This document shows positions 8,706 to 16,658 of a stretch of 63,325 nt of DNA, in pieces. Position 1 is the first letter of the stretch. Every line of letters begins with the position of its first letter. The notes under the pieces are model-generated. The model searched no databases and was not told where the DNA came from. It was given only the letters and a program-made list of their open reading frames with translations. The position numbers and the translations under genes are program-made. This stretch comes from DASZIT01 sp036489495. GTDB taxonomy: Bacteria > Actinomycetota > Acidimicrobiia > Acidimicrobiales > RAAP-2. The DNA is taken from assembly GCA_036489495.1 (NCBI GenBank), contig DASXFR010000056.1:1-63325 (forward strand). Reading direction: 5' to 3'.

Positions 8706-9398
8706 ATGGGTGAGATCATCGAATTTGCCAGCAACGGAAAGACGGCTCAGGGCTATCTGGCCGTGCCGTCCGGAGGTGCCGAGTCCGGGCCCGGGGTCAT
8801 CGTCATCCAAGAGTGGTGGGGCCTGGTCGATCAGATCAAGAAGACCTGTGACCGGTTCGCCGAGGCGGGGTTCACCGCCTTGGCCCCCGATCTCTATCAC
8901 GGGACGGCCGTTCCCCTCTCCGAGCCGGACGAGGCCGGCAAGGAGATGATGGCCCTGAAGATGGACACCGCCGCCAAGGACCTGAGTGGCGCAGTGGACG
9001 AACTGATCCGCCGCACCGGGCACGGCCAGATCGGCGTCATCGGGTTCTGCATGGGTGGGGGGCTGGCGTTGGTGCTCGCCACCCAACGGCCCGACGCGGT
9101 CAAGGCAGTGGTCCCGGCCTACGGGCTCATCCCGTGGCCCGATGCCCAACCCGACTACTCGAAGATGACTGCGGCGGTGTTGGGCCACATCGGTGCCGAC
9201 GACGACTACTTCACTCCCGAGAGCACGCGGGAGCTCGAGACGCAGCTGCGCGATCTTGGCCGGCAGGTCGAGTTCCACTTCTACACCGGGGCCAGTCACG
9301 CCTTCTTCAACGAGGACCGTCCGGAGGTGTACAACCCCGAGGCCGCCGCGCTGCTCTGGGACCGCACGCTCGCCTTCTTCCGCGAGCAGCTGGGCTAG
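8706..9398 (+). CDS. Dienelactone hydrolase family protein
   Basis: Alpha/beta hydrolase of 230 residues. The nucleophile is a cysteine in GFCMGGG (C115), as in dienelactone hydrolase, with the Asp in GADDDYF and the His in GASHAFF completing the triad. The N-terminal part includes VIQEWWGL, a family signature. Classical members open dienelactones in chlorocatechol breakdown, but most actinobacterial paralogs have unknown substrates. The next gene starts 5 bases after the stop and may be co-transcribed. Confidence 0.88.
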   Translation: MGEIIEFASNGKTAQGYLAVPSGGAESGPGVIVIQEWWGLVDQIKKTCDRFAEAGFTALAPDLYHGTAVPLSEPDEAGKEMMALKMDTAAKDLSGAVDELIRRTGHGQIGVIGFCMGGGLALVLATQRPDAVKAVVPAYGLIPWPDAQPDYSKMTAAVLGHIGADDDYFTPESTRELETQLRDLGRQVEFHFYTGASHAFFNEDRPEVYNPEAAALLWDRTLAFFREQLG

Positions 9399-9403
9399 GC
9401 GCA

Positions 9404-10666
9404 ATGGCGGCAGGCGGAGAGGCGGGGTTGGTCGATCGTTATCTGGCCCTCGGTCTCCGGCTCGGGCGGCACATCGACGGGATGGTCGACGCCTACTACG
9501 GCCCCCCGGCCCAGGCCCAGGCGGCCGACCGGGAACCGGTGCAACCGCCCGACCGGATGGCGGCGGAGGCGAGGGCGCTTCTTGCCGACATCGACGCCGG
9601 GGGCGCGCTGGAGGGGTCCTCCCCGGTCGTGGGGGGCACCCAGGCGGATGACGGGTCGGCTCCGGCCCGACGTCGGTGGCTGCGGGCCCAGGTGATCGGG
9701 CTGATGACCACCGCCCGGAAGCTGGCCGGCGACGCCATCGGCTACGCCGACGAGGTCGAAGCCTGTTACGGGATCCGTCCGAGCCGGGTCGACGAGGGCA
9801 CGTTTGCCGACGCCCACCGGCAGCTGGACGAGGTGCTACCCGGAAGCGGTCCACTGGCCGAGCGGCTGGTTTTCTGGAGGGAGGCCCACGCCGTCCCCAA
9901 CGAGACCCTCCGTACCGCCATCGATTCGTTGGCCGAGGACTTCCGGGAGCGGACCCGGACCCTGTTCGGGCTGCCCGAGGGCGAGCATGTCGAGTTCGAG
10001 TTGGTGACCAACCAGCCGTGGTCGGGATTCAACTACTACCTCGGCGGGCTGCAGAGCCGGGTGGCGGTGAACACCGACCTGCCGGTGCTGTCGACCAGCC
10101 TTGCCCACCTGGTGGCCCACGAGTCGTATCCGGGCCACCACACCGAGCACACCCGCAAGGAGGTGGGGCTGGTCCGTCACCGCCAGTGGTGGGAGGAGTC
10201 GATCTTTCTGGTCGGGACCCCCCAGTGCCTGCTGGCCGAAGGGTTGGCCGACCTCGGGCTCGAAGTCATCGTCGGTCGGCGTCCGGAGGCGGTGGTGGCC
10301 GGGCACCTGCGGCCGCTGGGCCTCCGCTACGACCCGGAGGTGGTGGCGGCGGTGTCGGAGGCGGGCGAGGCGCTCGGGGCGGTGCGCCAGAACGCCGCCT
10401 TCCGGCTCCACGAGGACGGGGCCGATGTCGACACGGTGGTCGACGAAGTCGCCCGGTGGGGCCTGCTGTCCAACGATCGGGCGTCGAAGGCCGTCGAGTT
10501 CCTCACCCATCCGACCTGGCGGGCCTACCTCACCTGTTACGTGGAAGGGCTGCCGTTGTGCCGAAGCTTCGTGGGTGGGGACCCGGCCCGGTTCGATCGG
10601 CTGTTGTCCGAGCAGCTGATACCCGCCGACCTCCAGGCCGATCCGGCCCCGGCGCCGGCGGGGTGA
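9404..10666 (+). CDS. DUF885-like metallopeptidase
   Basis: A 420-residue protein with H239-E-S-Y-P-G-H-H, a zinc-binding HExxxGHH motif like that of DUF885-type peptidases. The downstream LLAEGLADLG resembles the family segment that supplies a further Glu ligand. No signal peptide is evident, so it probably acts in the cytoplasm. The ATG at 9404 follows the hydrolase stop closely, suggesting coupling. It converges with the next gene across 12 bases. Confidence 0.65.
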   Translation: MAAGGEAGLVDRYLALGLRLGRHIDGMVDAYYGPPAQAQAADREPVQPPDRMAAEARALLADIDAGGALEGSSPVVGGTQADDGSAPARRRWLRAQVIGLMTTARKLAGDAIGYADEVEACYGIRPSRVDEGTFADAHRQLDEVLPGSGPLAERLVFWREAHAVPNETLRTAIDSLAEDFRERTRTLFGLPEGEHVEFELVTNQPWSGFNYYLGGLQSRVAVNTDLPVLSTSLAHLVAHESYPGHHTEHTRKEVGLVRHRQWWEESIFLVGTPQCLLAEGLADLGLEVIVGRRPEAVVAGHLRPLGLRYDPEVVAAVSEAGEALGAVRQNAAFRLHEDGADVDTVVDEVARWGLLSNDRASKAVEFLTHPTWRAYLTCYVEGLPLCRSFVGGDPARFDRLLSEQLIPADLQADPAPAPAG

Positions 10667-10678
10667 AGACCTACCGAC

Positions 10679-11608
10679 CTACCGACTCGGCGACGACGCC
10701 GACGGTCCCGATCCCTTCGGAGCCAGATCGTGCGGCCCGCTGGGGGGATAGCCGCCGACGGCCCGGATGGCGGCCCCCCACGGCTCCAGCACCGCCAACA
10801 GCTCGGACAGGTCGTCACCGAGGGCGGCGACTGCCGGGCCACACTGCTCATCGGTGCCCACCTCGACCGACTCCCGCAGGGCCCGGCCCGGATCGGTCAG
10901 ACCGGCATCGTCGACCAGGCCGCGGGCGCGCAGCCGTTCCTCGGCGGCATCGAGTTGTTCGTCCGACCAGGCTCGGGTCCGGACATAGGTGCGAGGCGTG
11001 AGGCCCCAGTAGAGCTCGGTGAGCAGCCCGATCTCGGTGGCGTCGAGCCCGGCCGACGTCCAGGAGGCGGTGTGGGCGTCGCCCCGGAACTCGCGCAGGG
11101 TGTCGCCCGCCCTCCACATGTCTCCCATCGGATCTCCGGGAAGACCCAGGCTCAGCAGCCCGGCGTAGAGCGGGCGGCCCTCCGGTCGGAGGGGGGCGGC
11201 GGCCCGGACCAGGAGGTCCGTGGCCCGATCGATTCCCTCCGGGCGCTCACCCAGGATCCGGGTCAGCTGGGCGGTGGCGCCGCGGGTGCGGGCCGAGGCG
11301 ATGGTGGCGGCGTCGCAGCGCGACCATCCGAACTGGACAGCCGGGATGACCGCCTCGGGATTGAAGACGCCGAAGGCGGCGGCCACCAGCTCGCCGGGGA
11401 CCTGGCCCAGGCACGACCCGCGGCTGGTGAAGTAGGCCGGCCCGTCGGGTAGTTGGACGCCGGAGTCGAGGGTGAACGGGCTGGGGGAGAAACCGAGCTT
11501 CTCGTATTCTTGGTGGCATTCGGCGGCGAAGTAGACCTGGCCGACCACCGGTTCGAGCGCGGAGGCGAGCCGGCGGGCCGCCTGGCCGGGACGGTCGGGG
11601 CTGGCCAT
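10679..11608 (-). CDS. SCO6745 family protein
   Basis: A 309-residue protein of a conserved actinobacterial family of unknown role. Family features visible here are AARRLASALEPVVGQVYF at the start, YFTSRGSCLGQVPGELVAAAFGVFNP, then LREFRGDAHTASWTSAGLDATE, and RLRARGLVDDAGLTDPGRALRE near the end. The last part resembles a winged helix, but no DNA-binding role is proven. The start at 11608 is fixed by a TACAGT box exactly 6 bases upstream; the longer open frame above it is Pro/Arg-rich and looks non-coding. Confidence 0.75.
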   Translation of the reverse strand: MASPDRPGQAARRLASALEPVVGQVYFAAECHQEYEKLGFSPSPFTLDSGVQLPDGPAYFTSRGSCLGQVPGELVAAAFGVFNPEAVIPAVQFGWSRCDAATIASARTRGATAQLTRILGERPEGIDRATDLLVRAAAPLRPEGRPLYAGLLSLGLPGDPMGDMWRAGDTLREFRGDAHTASWTSAGLDATEIGLLTELYWGLTPRTYVRTRAWSDEQLDAAEERLRARGLVDDAGLTDPGRALRESVEVGTDEQCGPAVAALGDDLSELLAVLEPWGAAIRAVGGYPPSGPHDLAPKGSGPSASSPSR

Positions 11609-11614
11609 GGTGAC

Positions 11615-11620
11615 ACTGTA
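11615..11620 (-). promoter_or_regulatory. Leaderless -10 box for SCO6745 family gene
   Basis: TACAGT on the minus strand ends 6 bases before the ATG at 11608. Confidence 0.5.
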
Positions 11621-11704
11621 GGGGGCGAGAGCGATCGGGGCCGGGGGTCCGGCCCGGGGCGGGGCGGGGGACGGGGAGCGGTGGTGTCGGGCCGGGGGGT
11701 CGGT

Positions 11705-11733
11705 TTGGCGGTTCCCGACGATGGCCGTACCAT
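11705..11733 (+). promoter_or_regulatory. Leaderless promoter of the CoA-lyase gene
   Basis: A -35-like TTGGCG (11705-11710) and a -10 TACCAT (11728-11733) are spaced by 17 bases, and the -10 box ends 6 bases before the ATG at 11740. Confidence 0.6.
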
Positions 11734-11739
11734 CTGGGC

Positions 11740-12678
11740 ATGTCCGAACGCTCCCGCTACCTGCCCCGTCGCTCGTGCTTCTCCACCCCCGGATCGAACG
11801 AGAAGTTCCTGTCCAAGGCCCCGTCGGTGGCGGCCGACATGAGCTTTCTCGACCTCGAGGACTCGGTGGCCCCACTGGAGAAGGAGAATGCCCGGGGGAA
11901 GGTGGCCGACGCCATCAAGAACCTGGCCTGGGACGACCGGGTCCTGTGCGTGCGCATCAACGCCTGGGACACCGAGTGGACCTACGGCGATGTGATCGAG
12001 GTGGTCGGCAATGCCGGGGAGCGTCTCGATGAGGTGATGCTCCCCAAGGTCCAGCGGGCCGCCGAGGTGGTCGCCCTTGACCTGCTGCTCTCCCAGGTGG
12101 AGAAGAAGAGCGGGCTCCCGGTCGGCCATATCGGCATCGAAGCCCAGATCGAGACGACCACCGGGCTGATCAACGTCGAGGAGATCTGCGCAGCCTCCCC
12201 GCGGCTGGAGACGATCATCTTCGGCCCGGCCGACTTCGCGGCGTCGATGGAGATGCCGGTGCTGACCGGCGGGGTGGCCATCCCCGAGTATCCGGGCGAC
12301 CACTTCAACTACGTGTTCTCGAAGATCCTGATGGCCGGGCGGTCGAACGGGTTGCAGGTCATCGACGGGCCGTTCCTGAAGATCCGGGAGCTCGACTCGC
12401 TGCGGGAGTTCTCGCAGCGGACCCGGGTGTTGGGCTACGACGGAAAATGGGCGTTGACACCCGACCAGGTCGGGGTGCTCAACGAGGTCTACTCACCCAC
12501 CCAGGAACAGTTCGACAAGGCCTGGGACATCCTCGACGCCTACCAAAAGGCGACCGAGGACGACCGGACCGGCGCGGTGATGTTCGGGGACGAGATGATC
12601 GACGAGGCGTCTCGCAAGATGGCCACCAAGTTCGTGGTCCGGGGCGAGCGCGCCGGCCTTTCCCGTTCGAAGGACTGA
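11740..12678 (+). CDS. mcl: HpcH/HpaI-type CoA ester lyase, probable malyl-CoA/beta-methylmalyl-CoA lyase
   Basis: The 312-residue protein belongs to the citrate-lyase-beta/malyl-CoA lyase family. It opens with RRSCFSTPGSNEKFL, carries the metal-site region SFLDLEDSVAP and the IEAQIETTTGLINVEEI strand, and ends in a C-terminal helical extension typical of malyl-CoA lyases. Such enzymes cleave beta-methylmalyl-CoA to glyoxylate and propionyl-CoA in the ethylmalonyl-CoA pathway. A methylsuccinyl-CoA dehydrogenase-like gene (19731-18106) and a MaoC gene (21051) nearby favour that role over citrate-lyase-type activity. The exact substrate remains inferred. Confidence 0.78.
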   Translation: MSERSRYLPRRSCFSTPGSNEKFLSKAPSVAADMSFLDLEDSVAPLEKENARGKVADAIKNLAWDDRVLCVRINAWDTEWTYGDVIEVVGNAGERLDEVMLPKVQRAAEVVALDLLLSQVEKKSGLPVGHIGIEAQIETTTGLINVEEICAASPRLETIIFGPADFAASMEMPVLTGGVAIPEYPGDHFNYVFSKILMAGRSNGLQVIDGPFLKIRELDSLREFSQRTRVLGYDGKWALTPDQVGVLNEVYSPTQEQFDKAWDILDAYQKATEDDRTGAVMFGDEMIDEASRKMATKFVVRGERAGLSRSKD

Positions 12679-12715
12679 GCCGGGCTCCGATCCCGCGGCA
12701 CCCTCCGGCTTGCCG

Positions 12716-12721
12716 TACAAT
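12716..12721 (+). promoter_or_regulatory. Leaderless -10 box upstream of the Erm-like gene
   Basis: TACAAT ends 6 bases before the ATG at 12728, not before the GTG of the methyltransferase at 12756. It therefore points to the short leader frame as the first translated start. Confidence 0.55.
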
Positions 12722-12727
12722 CCGACC

Positions 12728-12802
12728 ATGACAATGGTCATAACGGCGCGTCGTCGTGTCCTCGAAGTCGGAGGCACGCTGGGGATGGCATCAGCTCGGT
12801 AG
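12728..12802 (+). CDS. Possible 24-residue leader peptide overlapping the Erm-like gene
   Basis: This short frame reads MTMVITARRRVLEVGG followed by eight more residues and a TAG at 12800-12802. It starts 6 bases after a TACAAT box, in the leaderless arrangement used by many genes here. It overlaps the start of the Erm-like gene (12756) in another frame. Erm genes elsewhere are often controlled by ribosome stalling on such leaders; the Arg triplet may be relevant. It could instead mark a sequencing error that split the true N-terminus. Confidence 0.4.
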   Translation: MTMVITARRRVLEVGGTLGMASAR

Positions 12803-13343
12803 TCGGTGGGCTGAACGGATCGTCGCGGAGGCGCGGGTGGATCCGGGCGATCTGGTACTGGACGTCGGCGCCGGGACGGGGGCAATCACCTCATCGCTGG
12901 TGAGGCGCGGCGCCCGGGTGGTGGCGGTGGAGCTGCATCCGGAACGGGCGGCGGGGTTGCGGGCGCGGTTCGACCACGACCCGGTCAAGGTAGTGGTGGC
13001 CGATGCCGCCGATCTCTGGCTGCCCCGCTACCCGTTCAAGGTGGTGGCCAACCCCCCGTTCGCGGTCACCGCCGCGCTGCTGGACCGGCTGGTGGCACCG
13101 GGCAGCCAGTTGATCCGGGCCGACCTGGTGGTGCCGTGGCACGTGGCCCGACGTTGGGCGTCCGGCCGGGCTCCCGGCGCCGGCCGGTGGCTTCGACAGT
13201 TCGAGGTGGGCATCGGGGTTCCGATTCCCCGCTCCGCCTTCCGACCGCCCCCACCCAACGGCGTGGCCGTGCTGGTCATCCGACGGCGGGGTGGCCAACG
13301 CCCGGGCGGCGGCGGACGGCGGCGCGGCAGCCGGAGGCTCTAA
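12756..13343 (+). CDS. Erm(37)-like 23S rRNA adenine N-6-methyltransferase
   Basis: The 195-residue protein has the SAM-binding VLDVGAGTGAITSSLV, the acidic loop VVAVELHPERAAGL and the catalytic VVANPPF (NPP[FY]) of KsgA/Erm enzymes. The start ARWGWHQL and the short C-terminus match the compact mycobacterial Erm(37) type rather than KsgA or full-length Erm. Such enzymes methylate A2058 or neighbours of 23S rRNA and lower macrolide binding. The GTG at 12756 is the only possible start, because an in-frame TAA lies at 12741-12743, and it has no ribosome site. The 3' end overlaps the convergent DUF2510 gene by 4 bases. Confidence 0.7.
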   Translation: MSSKSEARWGWHQLGSRWAERIVAEARVDPGDLVLDVGAGTGAITSSLVRRGARVVAVELHPERAAGLRARFDHDPVKVVVADAADLWLPRYPFKVVANPPFAVTAALLDRLVAPGSQLIRADLVVPWHVARRWASGRAPGAGRWLRQFEVGIGVPIPRSAFRPPPPNGVAVLVIRRRGGQRPGGGGRRRGSRRL

Positions 13344-13681
13344 GCCGGTGGGCCCGACTTTGACGGCGGTGGGTCGACGCCGGGCACCCCGTTGTCGGTG
13401 ATGTGCTCGGTCCACTCGGATCCCGACCAGTAGCGGTACTCGTGCTTGAAGTAGGGATCCCGGAGCCAGCCCGGGGCGGTTCCGGCATGGGTGGTGTCCG
13501 TCGCCCCTGGTGGCGGGTCGGTCGCTCCGTTGCCCGGACTCCGGGGGTGGGTGTCGGTGAAGAACCCGGACGGCGGCGGGCGGCGATAGCCCCCTCGTCG
13601 GCGCTGCGAGGAGAGGGCACGCAACGCGAATAGCCCGGCGAAGATCACCAGAGCAATCCACGAGCCGTGGGCGTAGTACAT
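13340..13681 (-). CDS. DUF2510-like single-pass membrane protein
   Basis: The 113-residue protein has an N-terminal transmembrane segment (HGSWIALVIFAGLFALRAL), then a basic Pro-rich linker. It ends in GWLRDPYFKHEYRYWSGSEW, the core of the DUF2510 motif, a short Trp-rich module common in actinobacterial membrane proteins. The function is unknown. A leaderless TACACT box 6 bases upstream supports the ATG at 13681. Confidence 0.65.
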   Translation of the reverse strand: MYYAHGSWIALVIFAGLFALRALSSQRRRGGYRRPPPSGFFTDTHPRSPGNGATDPPPGATDTTHAGTAPGWLRDPYFKHEYRYWSGSEWTEHITDNGVPGVDPPPSKSGPPA

Positions 13682-13687
13682 GTCTGC

Positions 13688-13693
13688 AGTGTA
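13688..13693 (-). promoter_or_regulatory. Leaderless -10 box for DUF2510 gene
   Basis: TACACT on the minus strand ends 6 bases before the ATG at 13681. Confidence 0.5.
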
Positions 13694-13770
13694 CGGCCGG
13701 CTCCATGGAATCGGGCATCTGCCCCGGCCGGATCGGCGCGTTAACCGGCGGGGGTCGGCAACCCGAGGGC

Positions 13771-14625
13771 TCAGTTCGGAGACCCGATGATGGCCCGGGT
13801 CCGGAGGATCACCGCCTGGATCCGTTGGTCACCCGAGAATCCAAGTTGTGAGCGGTCATCCGGTGACAGGTTGTTGCTCAACAGTCTCCAGGCCTGATCG
13901 GTGGTCATCGAGAGCTCGGCCACGACCCTAGCCCCGGGCCCGTCACTGAACTCCCACCCGATGTCGGTGGCGACCAGGGGCCAGGTGGCGGCAAATGGGC
14001 CGTGGATGGCGATCACCACGGTGTCGCCGGTGGCGGCCGGGACCTCGCCGAGCCGGAACGGGTAGGCCCACCGCAGACCCTCGAGAATGGGGCCGACCAG
14101 ATCGGGACGGAGGTCGGCGGGGAGGTCGAGCGCCTGCCGGAGCTGCTGCCGGTGGATCCAGTATTCGGAGAGCTCGCGAACCTGATTGAGCCAGGCGGGC
14201 ACGGGATCGGAACCCGCCCAGGAGACGTGGGCGGTCCGAACGGTCGGGTCTTCGCCCTCGAACATCTCCACCAGTTGTGGCCCGCTCCAGGCGAGCAGGT
14301 CGATGACCACCCGGGGACTCAGCCTCCGGGCCGACCCGACCCACTCCATCTGGAGGTTGTCGATCCATCCGATGAACTCGGCTTCGCTCGCCCCCATCGG
14401 TGGAACCGATCCGTGGTGGTGGTCCCGATTTCGCGACAGGCTGCTCACATCGACCCCGACCAGATGGGAGCAAAGGGCCAGGACGCTCCATTCCGGACAC
14501 GGGGTCGGCTTCTCCCAGTCGGACGGGCCGAGGGTGGCCAGCATCTCGAGCAGGCGATCACGTTCGATTCCGACGAGGGCGGGAATGCCCCGAAGCGGTA
14601 GGTCGTCGATGGCCATGGCCCTCAT
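13771..14625 (-). CDS. Maleylpyruvate isomerase family, mycothiol-dependent enzyme
   Basis: The 284-residue protein shows the DinB-like four-helix domain of the MDMPI family: WEKPTPCPEWSVLALCSHLVGVD near residue 50 holds a metal-site His, with further His residues in the central helices. A second domain follows from about residue 185. Family members use mycothiol or bind zinc and catalyse varied thiol-dependent reactions; the substrate here is unknown. It lies 35 bases downstream of the ceramidase-type gene on the same strand and may be the last gene of that operon. Confidence 0.7.
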   Translation of the reverse strand: MRAMAIDDLPLRGIPALVGIERDRLLEMLATLGPSDWEKPTPCPEWSVLALCSHLVGVDVSSLSRNRDHHHGSVPPMGASEAEFIGWIDNLQMEWVGSARRLSPRVVIDLLAWSGPQLVEMFEGEDPTVRTAHVSWAGSDPVPAWLNQVRELSEYWIHRQQLRQALDLPADLRPDLVGPILEGLRWAYPFRLGEVPAATGDTVVIAIHGPFAATWPLVATDIGWEFSDGPGARVVAELSMTTDQAWRLLSNNLSPDDRSQLGFSGDQRIQAVILRTRAIIGSPN

Positions 14626-14660
14626 GCTCGCAGAGAGTCAGGCGAATGTTCGAGGGCGGC

Positions 14661-16658
14661 TCAGTCGAACGGATCGGACGCCAGTTCGGGGCGTCCGCCG
14701 TTGGCCAGGAGCACGAACCGGTGGCGCCGCCCCGCCCCCAGCCACGGGTTGTACCAGCGAGCCGCGTAGGCGTGGCCATCGTTGGTTCGGCGGTTCCCCT
14801 GGTGAACGACACCGAGGTCCACCCCCTGGTCGTCCTCCACCGGCGTCCAGCCGAGGGGGGCGTCCTCCCGCTCGACTCGGACCAGGGGATCGTGCCAACG
14901 CAGTCCACCCGGCGGCGCGTCGAGGAAGCGCAATTCCCACCGCCCCGGGTCCTCCCGAGCCCCATCATGGAATTGGGCCGGCGCCAAGATCCGCCTGGGC
15001 GTTGGGGCTCCAGCGCCGGGCACCGGGAGGTAGTGGTGCACGGACAGGGAGAACCTCCGTTGCGGGAGCAGGTCGCTGACATCGCCGGTGCCTCCCGAGG
15101 CCACCTCGTCGGCCAGGCGGGCGGCCTGGGCGGCCAGCCATCCCTGGGTGGTCGGACCGTGGAGATTGTGGCCACCCTCGTAGTACTGGCGGGTGTACTC
15201 CTCCTCGGTGGTGCAGTACCCGCAATACCCGTTGGCCACCGAGCAGACGATGGTGCCGGCCCCGCCGGCCCCGCCGCCCCCAGTTCGGTCCACGGCCTCG
15301 GCGATCCGCCGCCCGGCCTCGACCGTGATCTCGAAGGGGGCGCCCACCAGGGTTGCCCCGCCGATCCGGAGCACCTGAATGGTCAGCACCCGCGGGAAGT
15401 CCTGGGTCGGCAGGATGAGGGGCTGCAGCCGGCGGGACCCGAGCACCCACTTGGCTCCCTGCAGGCGGCGTTTCGAGAACGGCTTCGGATAGCCGGCTCG
15501 AAATGGGGGGATCAGATGCAACGCCGGGGTGGTGTTCTCCTTGGCCCCGGCCACCTGGGAGGCGCCGAGAAGCGGCAGTGCCAAGCGATGGTCGCCGATG
15601 ACGTCCCCACCGTGGTCGAGGTCGAGCTCCCGGATGCCTGCCCCGAGTTGGACCCGGTTGGTGAGCTCTCCCTCCAATCGCTCGTAGAGGCCGGCGGCCT
15701 CGACTCCGATGCCTCTTCCGACCCGCTCGGCCTCGATGAACCCGGCGCGACCGAATCGGATGGCCGGGGCGCAGTCGGCATGGGTGCCCTCGATGGCGCC
15801 GATGACCGGGCGGCAACCGGTGGAGTGCTCCACCCGCCGGGAGAGCTCGTGATTGAGATAGGCCCACAGGTCGGCGTGGTACTCGTGACTGTGGTGGCTG
15901 ATCCCGGTCCCGTGGACGGAGAACACCGTCATGGCCGCCAACGGGCGGAGACCGCCGTCACCGGCCTCGGCGTCGACCCGCACCATATGGAGCCAGGGGT
16001 TGATGGCGGCGAACTTTCGCTGCGGGTCCAGGCGCTTGTCGGTCACCGTCCGGTTGCGTCGGTAGGGATCGAGGGCGCGATTGCGGGTGAGGCCCCATAC
16101 CTCAGTGCGGCCCACCCCGACCCGGGCCGGGACCCGGGTGCTGACCGCGTCGATCACCGCCGCGGCGATCCGGTCGGCGAGGAACTGGGTCCAGGCCGGA
16201 TCGAATCCCGGGCGGTTGGAGGCGAAGCGGTTGTAGAACTGCGAGGCGTCGAACTGCCCGGGGCCGGCATGGGTGTGGGTGGCGCCGAGGAAGAGACCGG
16301 GCAGGCGCACGTCGGTGAACGGCGCCACGGCCTGGGCCACCAGATGTTGGAGAAGGGCGGATCCGCTCAGCAGATCGAGCTGGACAACGGCCAGCGATGT
16401 CCGGCCGGCCCGGAGATGGAGGACCCGGGCCCGAAGGCGATTGCGGAACCCGATGCCGTCGTGGGCATTCTTGGAGAACCCGGCCTTGGGCATGCCCGGC
16501 GGCGGGGTGATGTCGACCTCGGAGGCTCCGGCCAGCAGTCCGCCGACATCGGGGAGCTCGGAGTCGAACGACGGCGGGGTGATGGAGAAACGCGCCTCGT
16601 CACCACCACCGTTCACCAATCGCGCCAGGGGACTCTCGTAGGGTCCAGACGACGTCAC
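14661..16658 (-). CDS. Neutral/alkaline ceramidase-type hydrolase
   Basis: The 665-residue protein has the N-terminal features of neutral ceramidases: AGASEVDITPPPGMPKAGF at residues 43-61, LAVVQLDLLSG, and GATHTHAGPGQFD with zinc-binding His residues. Later segments include EGTHADCAP and NGYCGYCTTEEEY. Ceramidases split ceramide into sphingosine and a fatty acid. No signal peptide is seen, so it may act inside the cell, unlike many secreted bacterial ceramidases. It starts with GTG, overlapping by 4 bases the stop of the upstream sphingosine-1-phosphate lyase-like gene. That coupling supports a shared sphingolipid pathway. Confidence 0.8.
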   Translation of the reverse strand: MTSSGPYESPLARLVNGGGDEARFSITPPSFDSELPDVGGLLAGASEVDITPPPGMPKAGFSKNAHDGIGFRNRLRARVLHLRAGRTSLAVVQLDLLSGSALLQHLVAQAVAPFTDVRLPGLFLGATHTHAGPGQFDASQFYNRFASNRPGFDPAWTQFLADRIAAAVIDAVSTRVPARVGVGRTEVWGLTRNRALDPYRRNRTVTDKRLDPQRKFAAINPWLHMVRVDAEAGDGGLRPLAAMTVFSVHGTGISHHSHEYHADLWAYLNHELSRRVEHSTGCRPVIGAIEGTHADCAPAIRFGRAGFIEAERVGRGIGVEAAGLYERLEGELTNRVQLGAGIRELDLDHGGDVIGDHRLALPLLGASQVAGAKENTTPALHLIPPFRAGYPKPFSKRRLQGAKWVLGSRRLQPLILPTQDFPRVLTIQVLRIGGATLVGAPFEITVEAGRRIAEAVDRTGGGGAGGAGTIVCSVANGYCGYCTTEEEYTRQYYEGGHNLHGPTTQGWLAAQAARLADEVASGGTGDVSDLLPQRRFSLSVHHYLPVPGAGAPTPRRILAPAQFHDGAREDPGRWELRFLDAPPGGLRWHDPLVRVEREDAPLGWTPVEDDQGVDLGVVHQGNRRTNDGHAYAARWYNPWLGAGRRHRFVLLANGGRPELASDPFD

